From Heliocidaris erythrogramma (Eukaryota > Echinodermata > Echinoidea > Camarodonta > Echinometridae), in assembly GCA_025617745.1 (NCBI GenBank), contig CM046864.1, forward strand, positions 27,280,199-27,344,198: 64,000 nucleotides of DNA. The letters run 5' to 3'. Each line of letters starts with the position of its first letter. Within the stretch, counting starts at the first letter, position 1. The notes under the pieces were generated by a model that was given only the letters and a program-made list of their open reading frames with translations, was not told the origin of the DNA and did no database searches. Position numbers and translations under genes: made by a program. Positions 25,101-33,952 of this stretch are shown here, piece after piece.

Positions 25101-28100
25101 CTCACAGCTTTCTGGACAGGTAAAAACACTTGTACCTTTATACCCAGAAATTAGACTTTGGTCTGATTTTCTCTTCCTTTTTCTTCTTCCTTTTTATTCT
25201 TCTTAATGTGTTAGACATAGTATAATACTGATAGCTTATATTTTATCAAAAGAAAGCTGTTTCTAATTTCTAAGAGTATATTGATATATAGAAAGCATTT
25301 GTTTTCAAATGATCTTCAGAATGATGCTTCATAGAAAAAGGATAGAGAAATAAACTCCATTTGCTTTTCACACTATTAGAATTATGTTTGTTTGTTTGTT
25401 TTTTTAATTCAAACAACCTTTTATCCTTTGGAAAAAATATGCATACAACTCCAGCATTCCTTTTCATGAAACTGTGCCTATTGAACAACAGAATGTTGGG
25501 ATACGGAACCACAATGTGAAATGTTTGCAATGATCCCATCGGCAGATTATTATATGAAATGAGTGTCTTGTCCCTTGTACTGCAGACTTCAGGAAGCGGT
25601 TCATGTCTCTGTGTGCCTACCAGTTCCGAGCTTTCAGGCCCTCGTTAGCTCTCAGCGTCCTCTTCTGTAAGACGTACAACAAGATGAAAGCACAAGGTAT
25701 AGTATCTCCGTCTTTCTCTGTTTTCTCCCCCATGACCTGACATGTGCTCCAGTTACAATTCTTATGGGTTTCATTTTATCAAAGAAAACAGGGTTAGGAT
25801 TTAGTGTCGACATTAGGTTTTATGTTATACGTGTACAGTGAAACCTGTCTATAAAGACCACTCAAGGGAGACAAGAAAAGCGGTCTTTATGAGCAGGTGG
25901 TCTTTGTGGACAGCTTCCTTTAATACATGTTTCAATGAGAAACGATCTTCAACGGAAACAAATATTGTGGTCTTTATAGACAGGTGGTCGCTAAAGCAGG
26001 TTTGACTGTATTTAGGGTTAGGTTAGATAACGTATTGTTTGGTCCAAGGTGAAAGGTAGAAATTTGCCTAGTGTAGGGAATTGAAGTCAAAGCAATTGTC
26101 TACGCAGCAAGATTTATAACTGATTTTTTTTTTTCTAATTTAATTCACTTATTTCAAGTGAAAGTAACATTTATTTCCTTTCATTCAATTTTTTCAATTA
26201 TACAAAGTATTCAAAATTATATATGAGAGTATTATGAGTACAGGTCTGAAGCAGAGTGACATAGTACAGGAAAAAAGGCATAAAATCCTGTGGAGCAAGG
26301 AGCTTGTGTTTGGTACGCCTGAATGATTTACATATAAGCAAATGTTGGAAAGAGAATGGAAGAGAGGGACAGATGAAGAGTAGAGAGTGAGAGAGAAGGG
26401 GATTCAGACTGCTCAAAAAAATTTGGAAGTGGGTTAACAAAGAGCGCATGCAGTAAAGTGTTGATATTTTGAGGAAATGACTTTAAAATTGTTGCTTCGT
26501 ATGTAGCAAATTTTCAAATATTCTGCCTTTCCCAACCTGTTTTAGCTATGACTGTGACAGAGCTAGAGTTGCTCTTTACCAAGTACGACATCCAGAGGCT
26601 GGAGCTGTACTCGCGGAACATGGCGGACTACCATCTCATCACCGATTTGCTGCCCTCTGTGACGCGACTGGTCTTCCTCAAGAAAATCAACATCCAGCTC
26701 TCTGCTGTTCAGTTTGTAAGAAAAAAATTGTTGCTGGTTTATGAATGAGAAAGTATTTTGATGAAAAACAATCAGATGTGTAACTTTTTTTGCAACTATT
26801 TCCTACATTTTGTGGTTTAACAATATTTTTTCATTCAGAGCAAAAACAAATATGCCAGATGTGTGAATAGGGAATACAAAACAATTTGTTCACACTGATC
26901 ATTGTGGTTCCATTGCCAGGATTTTTGAAAGAAGGAATTGTTTTTTAAAGGATAATAAGTTTGTAAAATCCTTAAATTGGCAAAATGTTGAAAGATTCAA
27001 AATCACTGTTTTTTCAATAGAAATTGGCAAATTTTAAATGTTGCAACAGAGCTTTGTCCAGGTATATTAATTTCATATACATGACTTTACTAGAACGATG
27101 CAACTATGAGAGAAAAAATACCATTGTTGCCAATTTGAAGAAGAAAATGTGATCAGTGTAGCCCTTCTGAGCATTTATATATTTTCATATCCACAGAGCA
27201 TCCTTCTAGGACTTGGTCTTCAGCACAAGACCGTGGACGTCTTGGAGAAGGAGACCGAAGTTCCCGCCTCGCAGCTCCTGGCCCTGTTTAACCGCATTGT
27301 CAGGAAGGTGGTGGCGGATTTGAACAGCGTGCTTGAAAGAGAGGTAGAACAGGGCATGGCTGAGGAAAGAGTGATTACTATGGAGCCAACAAGACAGACC
27401 ATGGCACAAGAACTGGTAAGGATGGATGGATGGATAGATAAATAGATTGATAGATGAATGGAGAGAGATCGGTGAATAGATAGCTAGATATATAGTTACA
27501 TAGGTACATAGTGTAAAACCAGAAATTTTTGAGTGCATGAAACTTTCCCGACTTTCGCATGGGGTCCAGATTCACGAATGTTTCCTGCCGCGAAATAATA
27601 AAATCACAGTCTAAACAACATGAACTTATTGTAATTTGCGAAAGTTCTTGCTGCAAAATTGGCTGTTATTAACAATTCACAAAAGTTTTATGTCACAAAA
27701 GTTTCTAGTTTTACAGCAGATATAGATAAATATAGAAATGGATAGATAGATAGATAAATCAATAGATGGAGAGAGATCAGTGAATATTAAGCTAGATACA
27801 TAGTTAGATAGATACATGATATAGATAGATGGATAAATATAAATAAATTTGTACATGCAGATAGGGAGTTTAGATAGATAGATTGATAGATAGATAAAAT
27901 AGATACATAGATAAATGGTTAGATGAAATTAGATAAACAGATATATACATAGAAAGATAAGTGAAGATAGGTTGATTGATAGTAATGCCATTTAGATGTA
28001 TAGTGAACACATAAGGACCAAAATGTTTTATTGGATGTAGGATGAAGCCGCAGCCGAGATTGAAGCCAAACAGAAGAAAGAATTGGAAGCTCTGAAGGGA

Positions 28101-30518
28101 CTGGATCTCAGCAAGTAAGTCATAAATCACAATCAGTTACCACACTCAAGTGTGGTTGAGCAGTTGTTTCTTAACGGGAGATCACAGGTTCAAACCCAAG
28201 TCCTTCTCTAATCATTGATTACCAAGTCCCTTGGATAGGACTGAAAGGCAAGAGTCTTCAGGGGAGCGTTTCATCAAGCGTTTTGTCAGTGATTTGTACC
28301 GACAACTGTTATAAGCTACTGAAATCCTTGCATCTGATTGGCTGAGAGCAAATTTGTCGGTAAAAATCACTGACAAAACGCTTGATGAAACACTCTCCAG
28401 GTGAAATAATGACTTTACCATTATGGGGCGCTGGGTGGAAAATGCAGAGCATTACATAAGGCCCATTGGTCAAAAAACTGTTGTCCACTCTGGGTGATTG
28501 ACAACACTTGTTATTGGGTAAACACTCAAATAGTGTCAAAGTCTCCATGAGAACCCAAGATTATGTGACTTTTAGCTGTGGGCCTCCTGGGGAGCGTTTC
28601 ATCAAGTGTTCTGTCAGTGATTTTTACCGACAAATTTGCTCTCAGCCATTCAGATGCAAGGATTTCAGTAGCTTATAACAGTTGTCGGTAAAAATCACTG
28701 ACAAAACACTTGATGAAACACTCCCCTGGTTATTTATCTACAAGTGTACATACATGTACATGCTTTCACAGCAGTTAGCTGAATCATCGACCCCCCCATG
28801 AATTTCACAATCTGTTATTCTATTTTTTTTTTTAATGTATTTTTTTAATGTAGGATCTGCATATATAATGGACAAAATCAATAGCCATTTACAAATCTTC
28901 CTGAAACTTTATTTGTGATTTACAGTGGAAACTCACAGGGTAAAAAAATCAACAAAAGAACTTAAAGACTTTGGACCAGCAAAATTACGTTGTTATATCA
29001 GAGCTCTTAATAGCTAGTTTCTACTGTACATCAAAGTTTAAATTTGTCTTGATTTGTATTTTAGGTATGCAATTCGAGGTCAAGAGACCGAGTGGGATGA
29101 TGCACTCAAGTCAGGGAAGACCAAGAACCTCATCAGTATCAAAAGGTAAGGTTTTATTGAGACCTCTTTGAACTTTTATGTGGTCAGCGTTCTCGCCACT
29201 ATAATACAGTCAGACCCAACTTTGGAAAACTGAGCACAGGTAAATACTCGGAAAAAGGCGTATAATGTATTTCATGATGAATAGAGAGCCCTCGTCATTC
29301 GGTGAGAGGCAGTGTGTACAAAAGGCATGGGAAAATATCCTGCAAAGTCGACCTGTTGTTTGTTTGTTTGTATATAATGCTGCGGATATATTTATTTTAA
29401 AGGTTTGTCATCTGAAAGTTATTTCATATTCAAGGACTTTCAAGGTACACTTGAGATGCAGCATTTTCTTTTTTAAATATAAATCATTAGCATGTTGACT
29501 TTGCAAGATTTTCCCCATGCCTTTTGTACACACTGCCTCACGCTGAACAATGAGGGCTCTACATTCATCTTGAGTTATACGCCTTTTTTTTGTCTGAGTA
29601 TTTACCTATGCTCTGTTTTCCAAAGTTGGGTCTGACTGATATAACAGCCCTGGGGCTAATACCGAGTGTGGGGGATTTCGGAAAAAATCCCAAGAACAAA
29701 TTCTCTTAGATGAAGGTTATATGTCAATGCATACATTCACCCTTAAAAAAACTTTGATCCTCTCAAACCACCCTGTAGTATGCTGTGAGACTATATTTCA
29801 CTCAGAAAGGGTAAACACTTTCCTGCAGAGGTAACGTATGATGGGGGGACCTACATGTAAAGCTCTGCACTTTGTTTCCAGCGGCTGAAAAATCATTTTT
29901 TCAATGATTTATGTGGATTTCTTGTATACAACTTGGTTCTACATACTCTGAAATTAAATCCCTGAGAAATTTACAACAGACAGATGTAAATAACATCCAT
30001 TTTCAGGTTGATGTCGATGCCCTTGTCAAATTTTATTTGACAAAATGAAAGGGTCCTAAAGCTACGCACACGTACTAAATGAATGTAAATCTTGATTTTG
30101 ATGTTGACTGATGTGAATTTCACCCTGATTTCCAAATGGTGATAATATCACAAAAATACAGGAAAATTACTCATTCTTTTTGCCAAAAGTATACTCTCGT
30201 TGCTCGATCACATCAAAATTTTAGCACATTGAAAGCGTTGCATTGCAAGTATTTGCAGGGTGCGTAGCTTTAGGACACTTGACCATACATGCACCTGCCT
30301 GTAGTGCAGGATGCTACAGAAATCTCCTTACCCATTTAAACATTTTCATGATTTATCTTACATTATACAGTGCCAACCAGGAGAGGAAGTTGTCAGAGAA
30401 GAGCAAATCAGGGGAGAAGAGGAAAGGAGACAGAGAGAGCATGGGAGGAGACGACCAGGAGATGGGCAAGAAGAAAAAGAAGAAGAAATTCAAGCCTGGC
30501 AAAGGATTCAAGAAATAA
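7086..30518 (+). CDS. NAT10: RNA cytidine acetyltransferase NAT10 (26 coding exons)
   Basis: NAT10/Kre33 makes N4-acetylcytidine in 18S rRNA and, with a THUMP-domain partner, in tRNA; it is nucleolar and uses ATP and acetyl-CoA (family knowledge). Exons: 7086-7193, 8027-8118, 9830-10001, 10540-10724, 12174-12288, 12761-12868, 13202-13335, 14191-14284, 14853-14951, 16960-17096, 18907-19040, 19547-19697, 20182-20278, 20711-20827, 21437-21538, 21771-21845, 22699-22809, 23242-23375, 23876-23924, 25017-25119, 25586-25696, 26546-26715, 27197-27415, 28041-28114, 29065-29145, 30371-30518. They join in phase to 1039 residues plus TAA; the human protein is 1025. The order is an N-terminal domain (about 1-200), a RecD-like ATPase (about 260-490), a GNAT acetyltransferase (about 510-740) and a tRNA-binding C-terminus ending in a Lys-rich nucleolar-type tail. 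The start MVRKKIDNRIRVQIENGV aligns with the human N-terminus. All introns are GT-AG except intron 12, which is AT-AC. I see no frameshift or premature stop. Confidence 0.96.
8159..8404. mobile_element. TTAA-flanked MITE in NAT10 intron 2
   Basis: CCCCTACCATGCC at the left end and GGCATGGAAGGGG at the right end form an inverted repeat, flanked by TTAA on both sides (8155-8158, 8405-8408). The TTAA duplication fits piggyBac or Kolobok type transposition. Confidence 0.75.
8757..9658. mobile_element. 902-bp TTAA-flanked element in NAT10 intron 2
   Basis: It begins AGGAGAATTAAGCC and ends GCGTAATTCTCCT, with TTAA on both sides (8753-8756, 9659-9662). No transposase is coded. It fills nearly half of intron 2. 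Confidence 0.7.
10764..10990 (+). repeat. tRNA-like SINE copy
   Basis: The head (TTAGATGAGTGGTTCAAACG) resembles a polymerase III A box. The body carries CACTCTCCACCCAGGTGTTA and GGGGTAATATTGGAG. The same body recurs at about 17893, 22232 and 38545, and inverted at 17112. Confidence 0.7.
11207..12139. mobile_element. 933-bp DNA element with 8-bp target duplication, NAT10 intron 4
   Basis: It begins TAAGCCTGAGTCGAATCGA and ends TCGATATGACTCGGGCTTA. The exact direct repeat ATTACTAT flanks it (11199-11206 and 12140-12147). Subterminal inverted segments include GATTGGTTAGCTGGTGTTCG against the complement of TTGATTAACCGGTATTCGAT. An 8-bp duplication fits hAT or a similar superfamily. No transposase is seen. 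It lies 26 bp before the exon 5 acceptor boundary. Confidence 0.85.
12541..12624. repeat. Short inverted repeat
   Basis: CGGAATGGCATGTG and CACATGCCATTCCG form 14-bp perfect arms around a loop of about 55 bases in NAT10 intron 5. Confidence 0.7.
13202..13335 (+). CDS. NAT10: NAT10 exon 7: Walker A (P-loop) of the ATPase module
   Basis: This exon codes for residues 261-305 and contains TAARGRGKSAALGLAIA. Its Walker A lysine falls at residue 290 of the joined protein, the same number as the human P-loop lysine. The ATPase drives the conformational cycle needed for acetylation in this family (known). The exon ends in phase 2 (GG), and the next exon supplies A to complete Gly and then YSNIFVTAPSPEN. 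Confidence 0.95.
13574..13780. mobile_element. TTAA-flanked MITE in NAT10 intron 7
   Basis: It begins AGGGCAATCCAACCT and ends AAGGTTGGATTTCCCT, with TTAA on both sides (13570-13573 and 13781-13784); 207 bp. Confidence 0.8.
15132..15517. mobile_element. Foldback element, family with 62624-63052, copy 1
   Basis: Long terminal inverted repeats carry CCGAAAATTCTGT at the left and ACAGAATTTTCAG at the right, with the inner match CACTTAGAGACAGAA against TTTCTGTCTCTAAGTG. TA flanks both sides. The second copy is near the right end of the window. It sits in NAT10 intron 9. Confidence 0.8.
15619..16907. mobile_element. 1289-bp non-autonomous element, copy 1 (NAT10 intron 9)
   Basis: The ends are CAGTCAAACCTGTCTATAGC and its complement GACAGGTTTGACTG, flanked by TA, as for Tc1/mariner-type insertion. 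Both ends contain repeated GTGGCCGCTATAGACAGG units. The interior shows no transposase. A second copy at 49403-50686 in ASPM is alignable along nearly its whole length. Confidence 0.9.
16960..17096 (+). CDS. NAT10: NAT10 exon 10: Walker B region
   Basis: It codes for YIHPGDAHKLSQAELVVIDE followed by AAAIPLPLVKDLLGPYLVFMSSTING. The hydrophobic-strand-DEAA motif (about residues 384-391) is the Walker B of the RecD-like ATPase. The exon sits directly after the 1.29 kb transposon of intron 9: the element ends at 16907 and the exon starts at 16960. The phase-2 end GG joins the G of GTATGAAGG at 18907 to give GYEGTGRSLSL. Confidence 0.95.
17112..17320 (-). repeat. SINE copy, inverted, in NAT10 intron 10
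   Basis: Read on the - strand, GGTGCCGTGGTATAGTGGAT resembles a tRNA-like head, and the 3' half ends with the ATTATTATT-like tail. It begins almost at the donor of exon 10. Confidence 0.65.
17893..18170 (+). repeat. SINE copy with (ATT)n tail
   Basis: It contains GTGTTTGAACCCCGGCGCGG (a B-box-like segment), CACTCTCCACCCAGGTGTTA and GGATATGAGCGCTTTATAAA, and ends in a TATTATTATTATT tail. Confidence 0.75.
18406..18813. mobile_element. TTAA-type element in NAT10 intron 10
   Basis: It starts CCCTTTCCAGAC after TTAA and ends CATGACAGGG before TTGA (probably mutated TTAA). Its inner half is similar to 26830-27155, sharing TTCAAAATCACTGTTTTTT and TTGCCAATTTGAAGAA. Confidence 0.6.
19547..19697 (+). 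CDS. NAT10: NAT10 exon 12, ends at an AT-AC (U12-type) donor
   Basis: It codes for GRVLHEVTLEESIRYSGGDS and onward to WLNELLCLN and CPLPADCDL. No usable GT lies at the point where homology stops. Instead the exon ends ...GACTT and the intron begins ATATCCTTTT, an exact match to the U12 AT-AC 5' splice consensus. Joining TT to the A that opens the exon at 20182 gives DLYYINRDTLF, matching the human ELYYVNRDTLF. The normal GT-AG reading continues into a stop and loses the conserved residues. Confidence 0.9.
19698..20181 (+). other. NAT10: U12-dependent AT-AC intron (NAT10 intron 12)
   Basis: The intron is 484 bases. The 5' end is ATATCCTTTT. Near the 3' end lies TCCTTGAC (20164-20171), a strong match to the U12 branch-point consensus, with the likely branch adenosine at 20170. 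The intron closes with CCCCTGCAC. The branch-to-acceptor distance is 11 nt, inside the short 10-20 nt window typical of U12 introns. No AG acceptor in the required frame exists between the in-frame TGA at 20168-20170 and the first conserved codon. Confidence 0.88.
20182..20278 (+). CDS. NAT10: NAT10 exon 13
   Basis: It codes for YYINRDTLFSYHKASELFLQ and then RLMSIYVAAHYK before GTGAGA. It starts after an AC, not an AG (see the U12 intron entry). It forms the entry to the acetyltransferase domain, and every residue is alignable to vertebrate NAT10. Confidence 0.93.
20455..20495. repeat. AT-rich (TAA)n microsatellite
   Basis: Runs of AATAAT and ATAATAATAATGAT in NAT10 intron 13. Confidence 0.85.
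20829..21310. repeat. GA-rich microsatellite tract
   Basis: Several (GA)n runs separated by degenerate purine-rich DNA fill most of NAT10 intron 14. Long Leu/Ser open frames on the - strand are only translations of CTCT repeats. Confidence 0.9.
20883..20950 (+). pseudogene. Decayed tandem copy of the end of NAT10 exon 14
   Basis: Bases 20883-20950 repeat 20771-20837 (the last ~57 bases of exon 14 and its donor) at a spacing of about 112 bp. Shared blocks include AGAACA..CTACCAGAAATACT and GTATAGTA. The copy carries an in-frame TGA after ILCV and its donor has changed from CAGGTATAG to CAAGTATAG, so it cannot be spliced as the original is. GA repeats follow both copies, suggesting slippage or unequal exchange. 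Confidence 0.85.
21771..22809 (+). CDS. NAT10: NAT10 exons 16-17: GNAT acetyl-CoA binding motif
   Basis: Exon 16 (21771-21845) ends with GGRVVRIATHPDYQG and exon 17 (22699-22809) begins MGYGSRALSLLQKYYQG. Together they make the (R/Q)-x-x-G-x-G/A pyrophosphate-binding loop of the GNAT fold (Q639-G-M-G-Y-G644). Human NAT10 Gly641, a residue used for catalytically dead mutants, lies in this loop. The intron between them holds simple repeats and a SINE. Confidence 0.94.
21879..21945. repeat. (AAT)n/(GAT)n microsatellite
   Basis: AATAATAATAATAATAACAA followed by GATGATGATGATGATAATAG in NAT10 intron 16. Confidence 0.9.
22232..22485 (+). repeat. SINE copy
   Basis: The head TTAGTCGAGTGGTTTAAACA, body CACTCTCCACCCAGGTGTTT and 3' GGATATGAGCGCTATTCAAG match the other SINE copies. 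It lies in NAT10 intron 16. Confidence 0.75.
22923..23060. mobile_element. 138-bp GGGGAGC MITE, copy 1
   Basis: GGGGAGCATTTCATCAAGTG and its complement at the right end are inverted. The unpaired core GATGCAAGGATTTCAGTAGC is shared by all six copies. It lies in NAT10 intron 17. Confidence 0.85.
23999..24070. mobile_element. Very short TTAA-flanked MITE
   Basis: CCCGTTGACTAC at the left and AGTCTATGGG at the right, flanked by TTAA (23995-23998, 24071-24074); 72 bp, in NAT10 intron 19. Confidence 0.55.
24317..24488. mobile_element. CAGTGGAACCTC MITE (NAT10 intron 19)
   Basis: TA-flanked; starts AAGTGGAACCTCGTTATAAA and ends TTATAACGAGGTTCGACTG. The internal half repeats the terminal phrase (AACAAGGTTTGGATATAAAG). 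Confidence 0.85.
25836..26008. mobile_element. CAGTGAAACCTGTCTATAAAG MITE (NAT10 intron 21)
   Basis: TA-flanked, 173 bp; starts CAGTGAAACCTGTCTATAAA and ends GCAGGTTTGACTG. It carries several GGTCTTTAT.GACAGGTGGTC units. Its ends are related to those of the 1.29 kb elements. Confidence 0.85.
26830..27155. repeat. Diverged relative of the 18406-18813 element
   Basis: It shares AATCCTTA.ATTGGCAA, GATTCAAAATCACTGTTTTT and GCCAATTTGAAGAA in the same order. It lies in NAT10 intron 22, just before exon 23. Confidence 0.65.
27421..27985. repeat. (GATA)n-rich tract flanking a MITE, NAT10 intron 23
   Basis: Degenerate GATA/GATG repeats at 27421-27505 and 27717-27985 surround a hairpin element (27512-27716). 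The long open frames here are repeat translations. Confidence 0.85.
27512..27716. mobile_element. GTAAAACCAGAAA foldback MITE, copy 1
   Basis: TGTAAAACCAGAAATTTTTG at the left is mirrored by AAAGTTTCTAGTTTTACAG at the right. Relatives lie at 35889-35996 and 36022-36229. Confidence 0.75.
28261..28398. mobile_element. 138-bp GGGGAGC MITE, copy 2
   Basis: Same ends; here the core reads in the opposite orientation to copy 1 (CTACTGAAATCCTTGCATC). It lies in NAT10 intron 24. Confidence 0.85.
28589..28726. mobile_element. 138-bp GGGGAGC MITE, copy 3
   Basis: It lies about 190 bp after copy 2 in the same intron with the core in the other orientation, so the two copies form a larger inverted pair. 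Confidence 0.85.
29207..29638. mobile_element. 432-bp foldback element (NAT10 intron 25)
   Basis: Long inverted repeats of roughly 150 bp: CAGTCAGACCCAACTTTGGA at the left against CCAAAGTTGGGTCTGACTG at the right, with the inner pair AGAGCCCTCGTCATTC against AATGAGGGCTCT. Flanks read ATA on each side. Confidence 0.8.
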
Positions 30519-30800
30519 GAGAAGACCTTTGACAGGAATGCTAATTTTCAGACTCTGAACTATTTCTCTCTCTCTGTTTGAGGCTTTTTCAGGCTTCATA
30601 TTGGACATACATGGGGCTCTAGCATGTCTGGGTCTCTTTTTAACGATAAATGAGTAAAACGAACAGCGAGGATGCCAGATTCCAGCTTATTTCTGATTTC
30701 AGGACTCCGTCGCATCTCCGCTTCATGTTCTTCAGGCTGTATACTGTACAAAAACGTATGGGGCTCTATTTTTAGGCTGTTGAAGTAAAGCCAACTCGTA
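30519..30800 (+). other. NAT10: NAT10 3' untranslated region
   Basis: It follows the TAA at 30516. No AATAAA is close to the stop. AATAAT at about 30971 and AATAAA at about 32320 are possible signals, so the end of the transcript is not settled. Confidence 0.4.
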
Positions 30801-30955
30801 CAGTGGAAACTCATTATAAAGACGTCTGATGTAACAATATTCCTGGTCCCAGCTCTTTATATTCTATTGTTTTTTTAACCTGATATAACGAGATTCCTGC
30901 CATAACGAGGTAATTTTGATGGTCCCAAGGACCTCGTTTTACTGAGTGTCCACTG
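30801..30955. mobile_element. CAGTGGAAACTC MITE between the two genes
   Basis: TA-flanked, 155 bp; ends CAGTGGAAACTCATTATAAA and GAGTGTCCACTG. Confidence 0.85.
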
Positions 30956-31101
30956 TATCCCTGCCTGGAGAATAATGTGCATCAATGGATGCCTTTTGTG
31001 TTTTATTTAATTCTCAAGAGTATTACATGTTCTTTTCATGGTTGTTATGAATGAACACCACTCTATTTCTTATCATTTTTTGAGACCCTAACAATCAAGA
31101 G

Positions 31102-31258
31102 CAGGGGCGGATCCAGGAGTTTGTAAAAGAGGGGCACAGAGCTGGAAAAGTACACAATTATGAAGGCAATTTTTTTTTATTGTGTACTTCCGGTATGCCA
31201 GTTGGGTTTTCAAGAGGGGGCCGTGGCCGATTCGCCCCCTCCCCTGGATCTGCCCCTG
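31102..31258. mobile_element. hAT-like MITE
   Basis: Starts CAGGGGCGGATCCAGGAG and ends CTGGATCTGCCCCTG, a terminal sequence widespread in animal hAT MITEs (from memory). CAAGAG occurs on both sides, but an exact 8-bp duplication is not clear. Confidence 0.75.
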
Positions 31259-31851
31259 CAAGAGAGATATTATATAAATAGGTCAACCGATAGGCCACCC
31301 CTTAGGTCAAAACAGAAGGATGCCGTCGCTTTAAAGAGTGTTTATTCATTTAGGGTGTCATTAAATTATGTTTTATATGTGCTAAGCTATATTGACTGCA
31401 ATTAATTAACGGGCGTGATCCTCATTTGTATCTTTGAAATTGTTCGTCTTCTCAAATCAAATCACATAATGTGAAATCATCTAATCCCATCCTTTAGTTT
31501 ATTCTAAAATTATATTCTATGAGATGACTCACACAGAGTCTCCTTTCTTGCTCGTCGAGCATATGTTGCTTGATGCTTTCTAGAATAACAATTTTGTTCC
31601 AGTAAAAAAAGCGCGAAAAATTCCCACTTTTACAGTATAGTGTTCAGAATACCGGCCCGGGTCAGCAATGTCAACTTTTTTGACTCGTCCATCCTCCAGA
31701 CGTTGTGCCACGTTTGTGCCAGATGGTCTAACATGTTTGTGCCGTGTTCATGTTTGTTCTTTGTGCTGCAAGCTGTTATATATATCTTGGACAAAGGGAG
31801 ACATGGCACAAACTTCAGAGGTTACGCTGCATTTGGTCTAGAGATCATATA
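31259..31851. other. Intergenic sequence, nothing recognised
   Basis: No coding similarity is seen. A 76-codon open frame at 31640-31870 runs into a MITE and looks accidental. Confidence 0.5.
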
Positions 31852-32167
31852 CACTCAACCAAAAGAGTAAGTTCCCCCCTAGCATTTTTCGATATATCTC
31901 AAAAAATATTTTACCGATTTTCATAATTCAAACGGGAATGGATAGGGAATTTTATTACTCATAACATGAATGGCATACTTTTTTCCCCATGCATTTTGAC
32001 ATAAAATGCATTTTTTCACACCAATAATGATATCTGGTGGCAATGATATGACATTCATGTTATGAGTAATAAAATTTCCTATCCATTCCCGTTTGAATTA
32101 TGAAAATTGGTACTTTTTGAGATATATCCAAAAATGCTAGGGGGGAACTTACTTTTTTGGTTGAGTG
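31852..32167. mobile_element. 316-bp foldback MITE
   Basis: CACTCAACCAAAAGAGTAAG at the left and CTTACTTTTTTGGTTGAGTG at the right, TA on both sides. Nearly the whole length folds back, including CATTCCCGTTTGAATTATGA. Confidence 0.9.
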
Positions 32168-32199
32168 TACATGTATATAAACAGGGTGTTAATTCATGT

Positions 32200-32530
32200 T
32201 TAAAGATAGAGTTGAGTTCTGGTCATGCATTTACATTGTGAAAGAAACTGTCTCAAAGCATTTGGGAAAGGTTGATCATGTCTATATAAGAATCGGTGCA
32301 TACTGTGCGGTTTTTAATCAATAAATTGAATTGACCTCATCTCGCTGAAAAGCACATGCACTGCACACAAAAATGGGTATATGGGACTGCACATAAATGT
32401 GGCATGAATGTTCGGCCCGACCGCATCAGCTACTTATAGTCATACATGTATTTCGAATACGAGGGCATTTGAAGAGCAATCCTTTCCAGGGCACATTTCT
32501 ACTAAAATGTTCTTCCAAACTGATATAAAA
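32200..32530 (+). repeat. Dispersed repeat (GAGTTCTGGTCATG family), copy 1
   Basis: Blocks such as AAAGATAGAGTTGAGTTCTG, GTGAAAGAAACTGT, CACTGCACACA and TTGAAGAGCAATCCTTT recur in order at 55680-55960 and 62160-62345, and partly inverted near 47615-47700. Confidence 0.7.
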
Positions 32531-32958
32531 GGTATGAGAAATCTCACAAATTATTTTTCACCTTTCCCAAAGCTCAACTTTCTCTTTAAGAATGCGTGCC
32601 TTTCATGGATGTAATCGGGTTGTGTACATTTGTTTTCAAATGTATGAATGCTGCCCTCAGATTTTACGCACGTTCTATTAATCATAGTAAGTTGCATTTT
32701 ATTTGTGTTCATACATGTATGTTGGATGACCTCAAGCAAGGGTTAAAAGACACCAGAAAGAAGTAGAAGTAGCATTACATGCCGATTAAATACATATGTG
32801 AACTACCCTATATCACGATTGTGAAATTTCTCAATATCCTGAAACAGAATACAGAAATATATTTACATTACATTCATTCGATTTTATTTTGTTCATTTTG
32901 TTCATGCTGTACTCTTAAAGATAAATTTTATGCGTACACGTACAATGTACATATTGTA
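32531..32958. other. Intergenic sequence, nothing recognised
   Basis: AT-rich; no repeat or coding signal found. Confidence 0.5.
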
Positions 32959-33126
32959 CTGTGGAAACTCCTTGGGACCAAGAAAATTACTTCTTTGTAT
33001 CGAAACCTTGTTATATCAGGGCTAAAAAAAACAGTAAAATACAAAGAAATTGCACCGGGAAAAAATACATTGTACCTTGTTTTAACGAGTTTGTTTTAAC
33101 AGTGATCTTTATAACGAGATTCCAGT
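32959..33126. mobile_element. CTGTGGAAACTC MITE, degraded
   Basis: Left end CTGTGGAAACTCCTTGGGAC and right end TTTATAACGAGATTCCAG; it lacks a clean right TA. Confidence 0.7.
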
Positions 33127-33952
33127 TTTTCAACATGCTTCTCCTTTCCATCATTTAATCACTAATGAACACATTTTGTGAGAAAATATGTCAAAGAATT
33201 TGTTTCGATGATGAAGAGAAATATTTCATTAAAGAGATGTAGATTTTATATCTAAGTCTTAAAAGTACATTATACTTTTCATTATTTAATATGAATTTAT
33301 TTGTACAGTGATTGGTTTACCAAGAAAAAGGTGGGGGTTTTTTAGAAAGAGAGAGATGTGGAGAAAGAGGGGATAAGAGATACAAGGTGCAAGATACAGG
33401 GTGCATGCCTGTGAAGTAGAATGGAATAAGATGAATTTTAGAGATGCATGTAGATATTAGTGACAGAAAACTGAATGAGGCAAACATGAAAAGGATTAAA
33501 TCAGAATATGAGAAAACAAGCAGTGGATGGATAGAAGGAAGTGGAAACAAACATGAAGGATCATGATATAGAGAAACTCACAAACACTATTCAAAAATTA
33601 CAAGGGACAAATTAAAAATACTGGAATCAAATCATTTTATTTACATTTGCTGAATCATAGTACAGTACTTGATCTTGAAGTACATGTATTTACAATGAGA
33701 GACTGAAATCTCTCTCTGTACATAGGCTTATATAACAACTCATCATATACATGTAAATGTATGATTAAAATGCATAAACTGATTTGGAATAAATTCATTA
33801 TCTTTCAAATGACTAGAAACTTTTTTTTTTCTTTTTAGTTTTTCCATTCATAACATAATCAATATCAAAACCAATGGTGAAAAAGTCTGCAAAATATACA
33901 TGGACATGTACTTACATATTTTATTGATTACATGTACACTGTACAATGTATA
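33127..33952. other. Intergenic sequence, nothing recognised
   Basis: AT-rich with a purine-rich tract at about 33340-33370. No gene seen. Confidence 0.5.
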
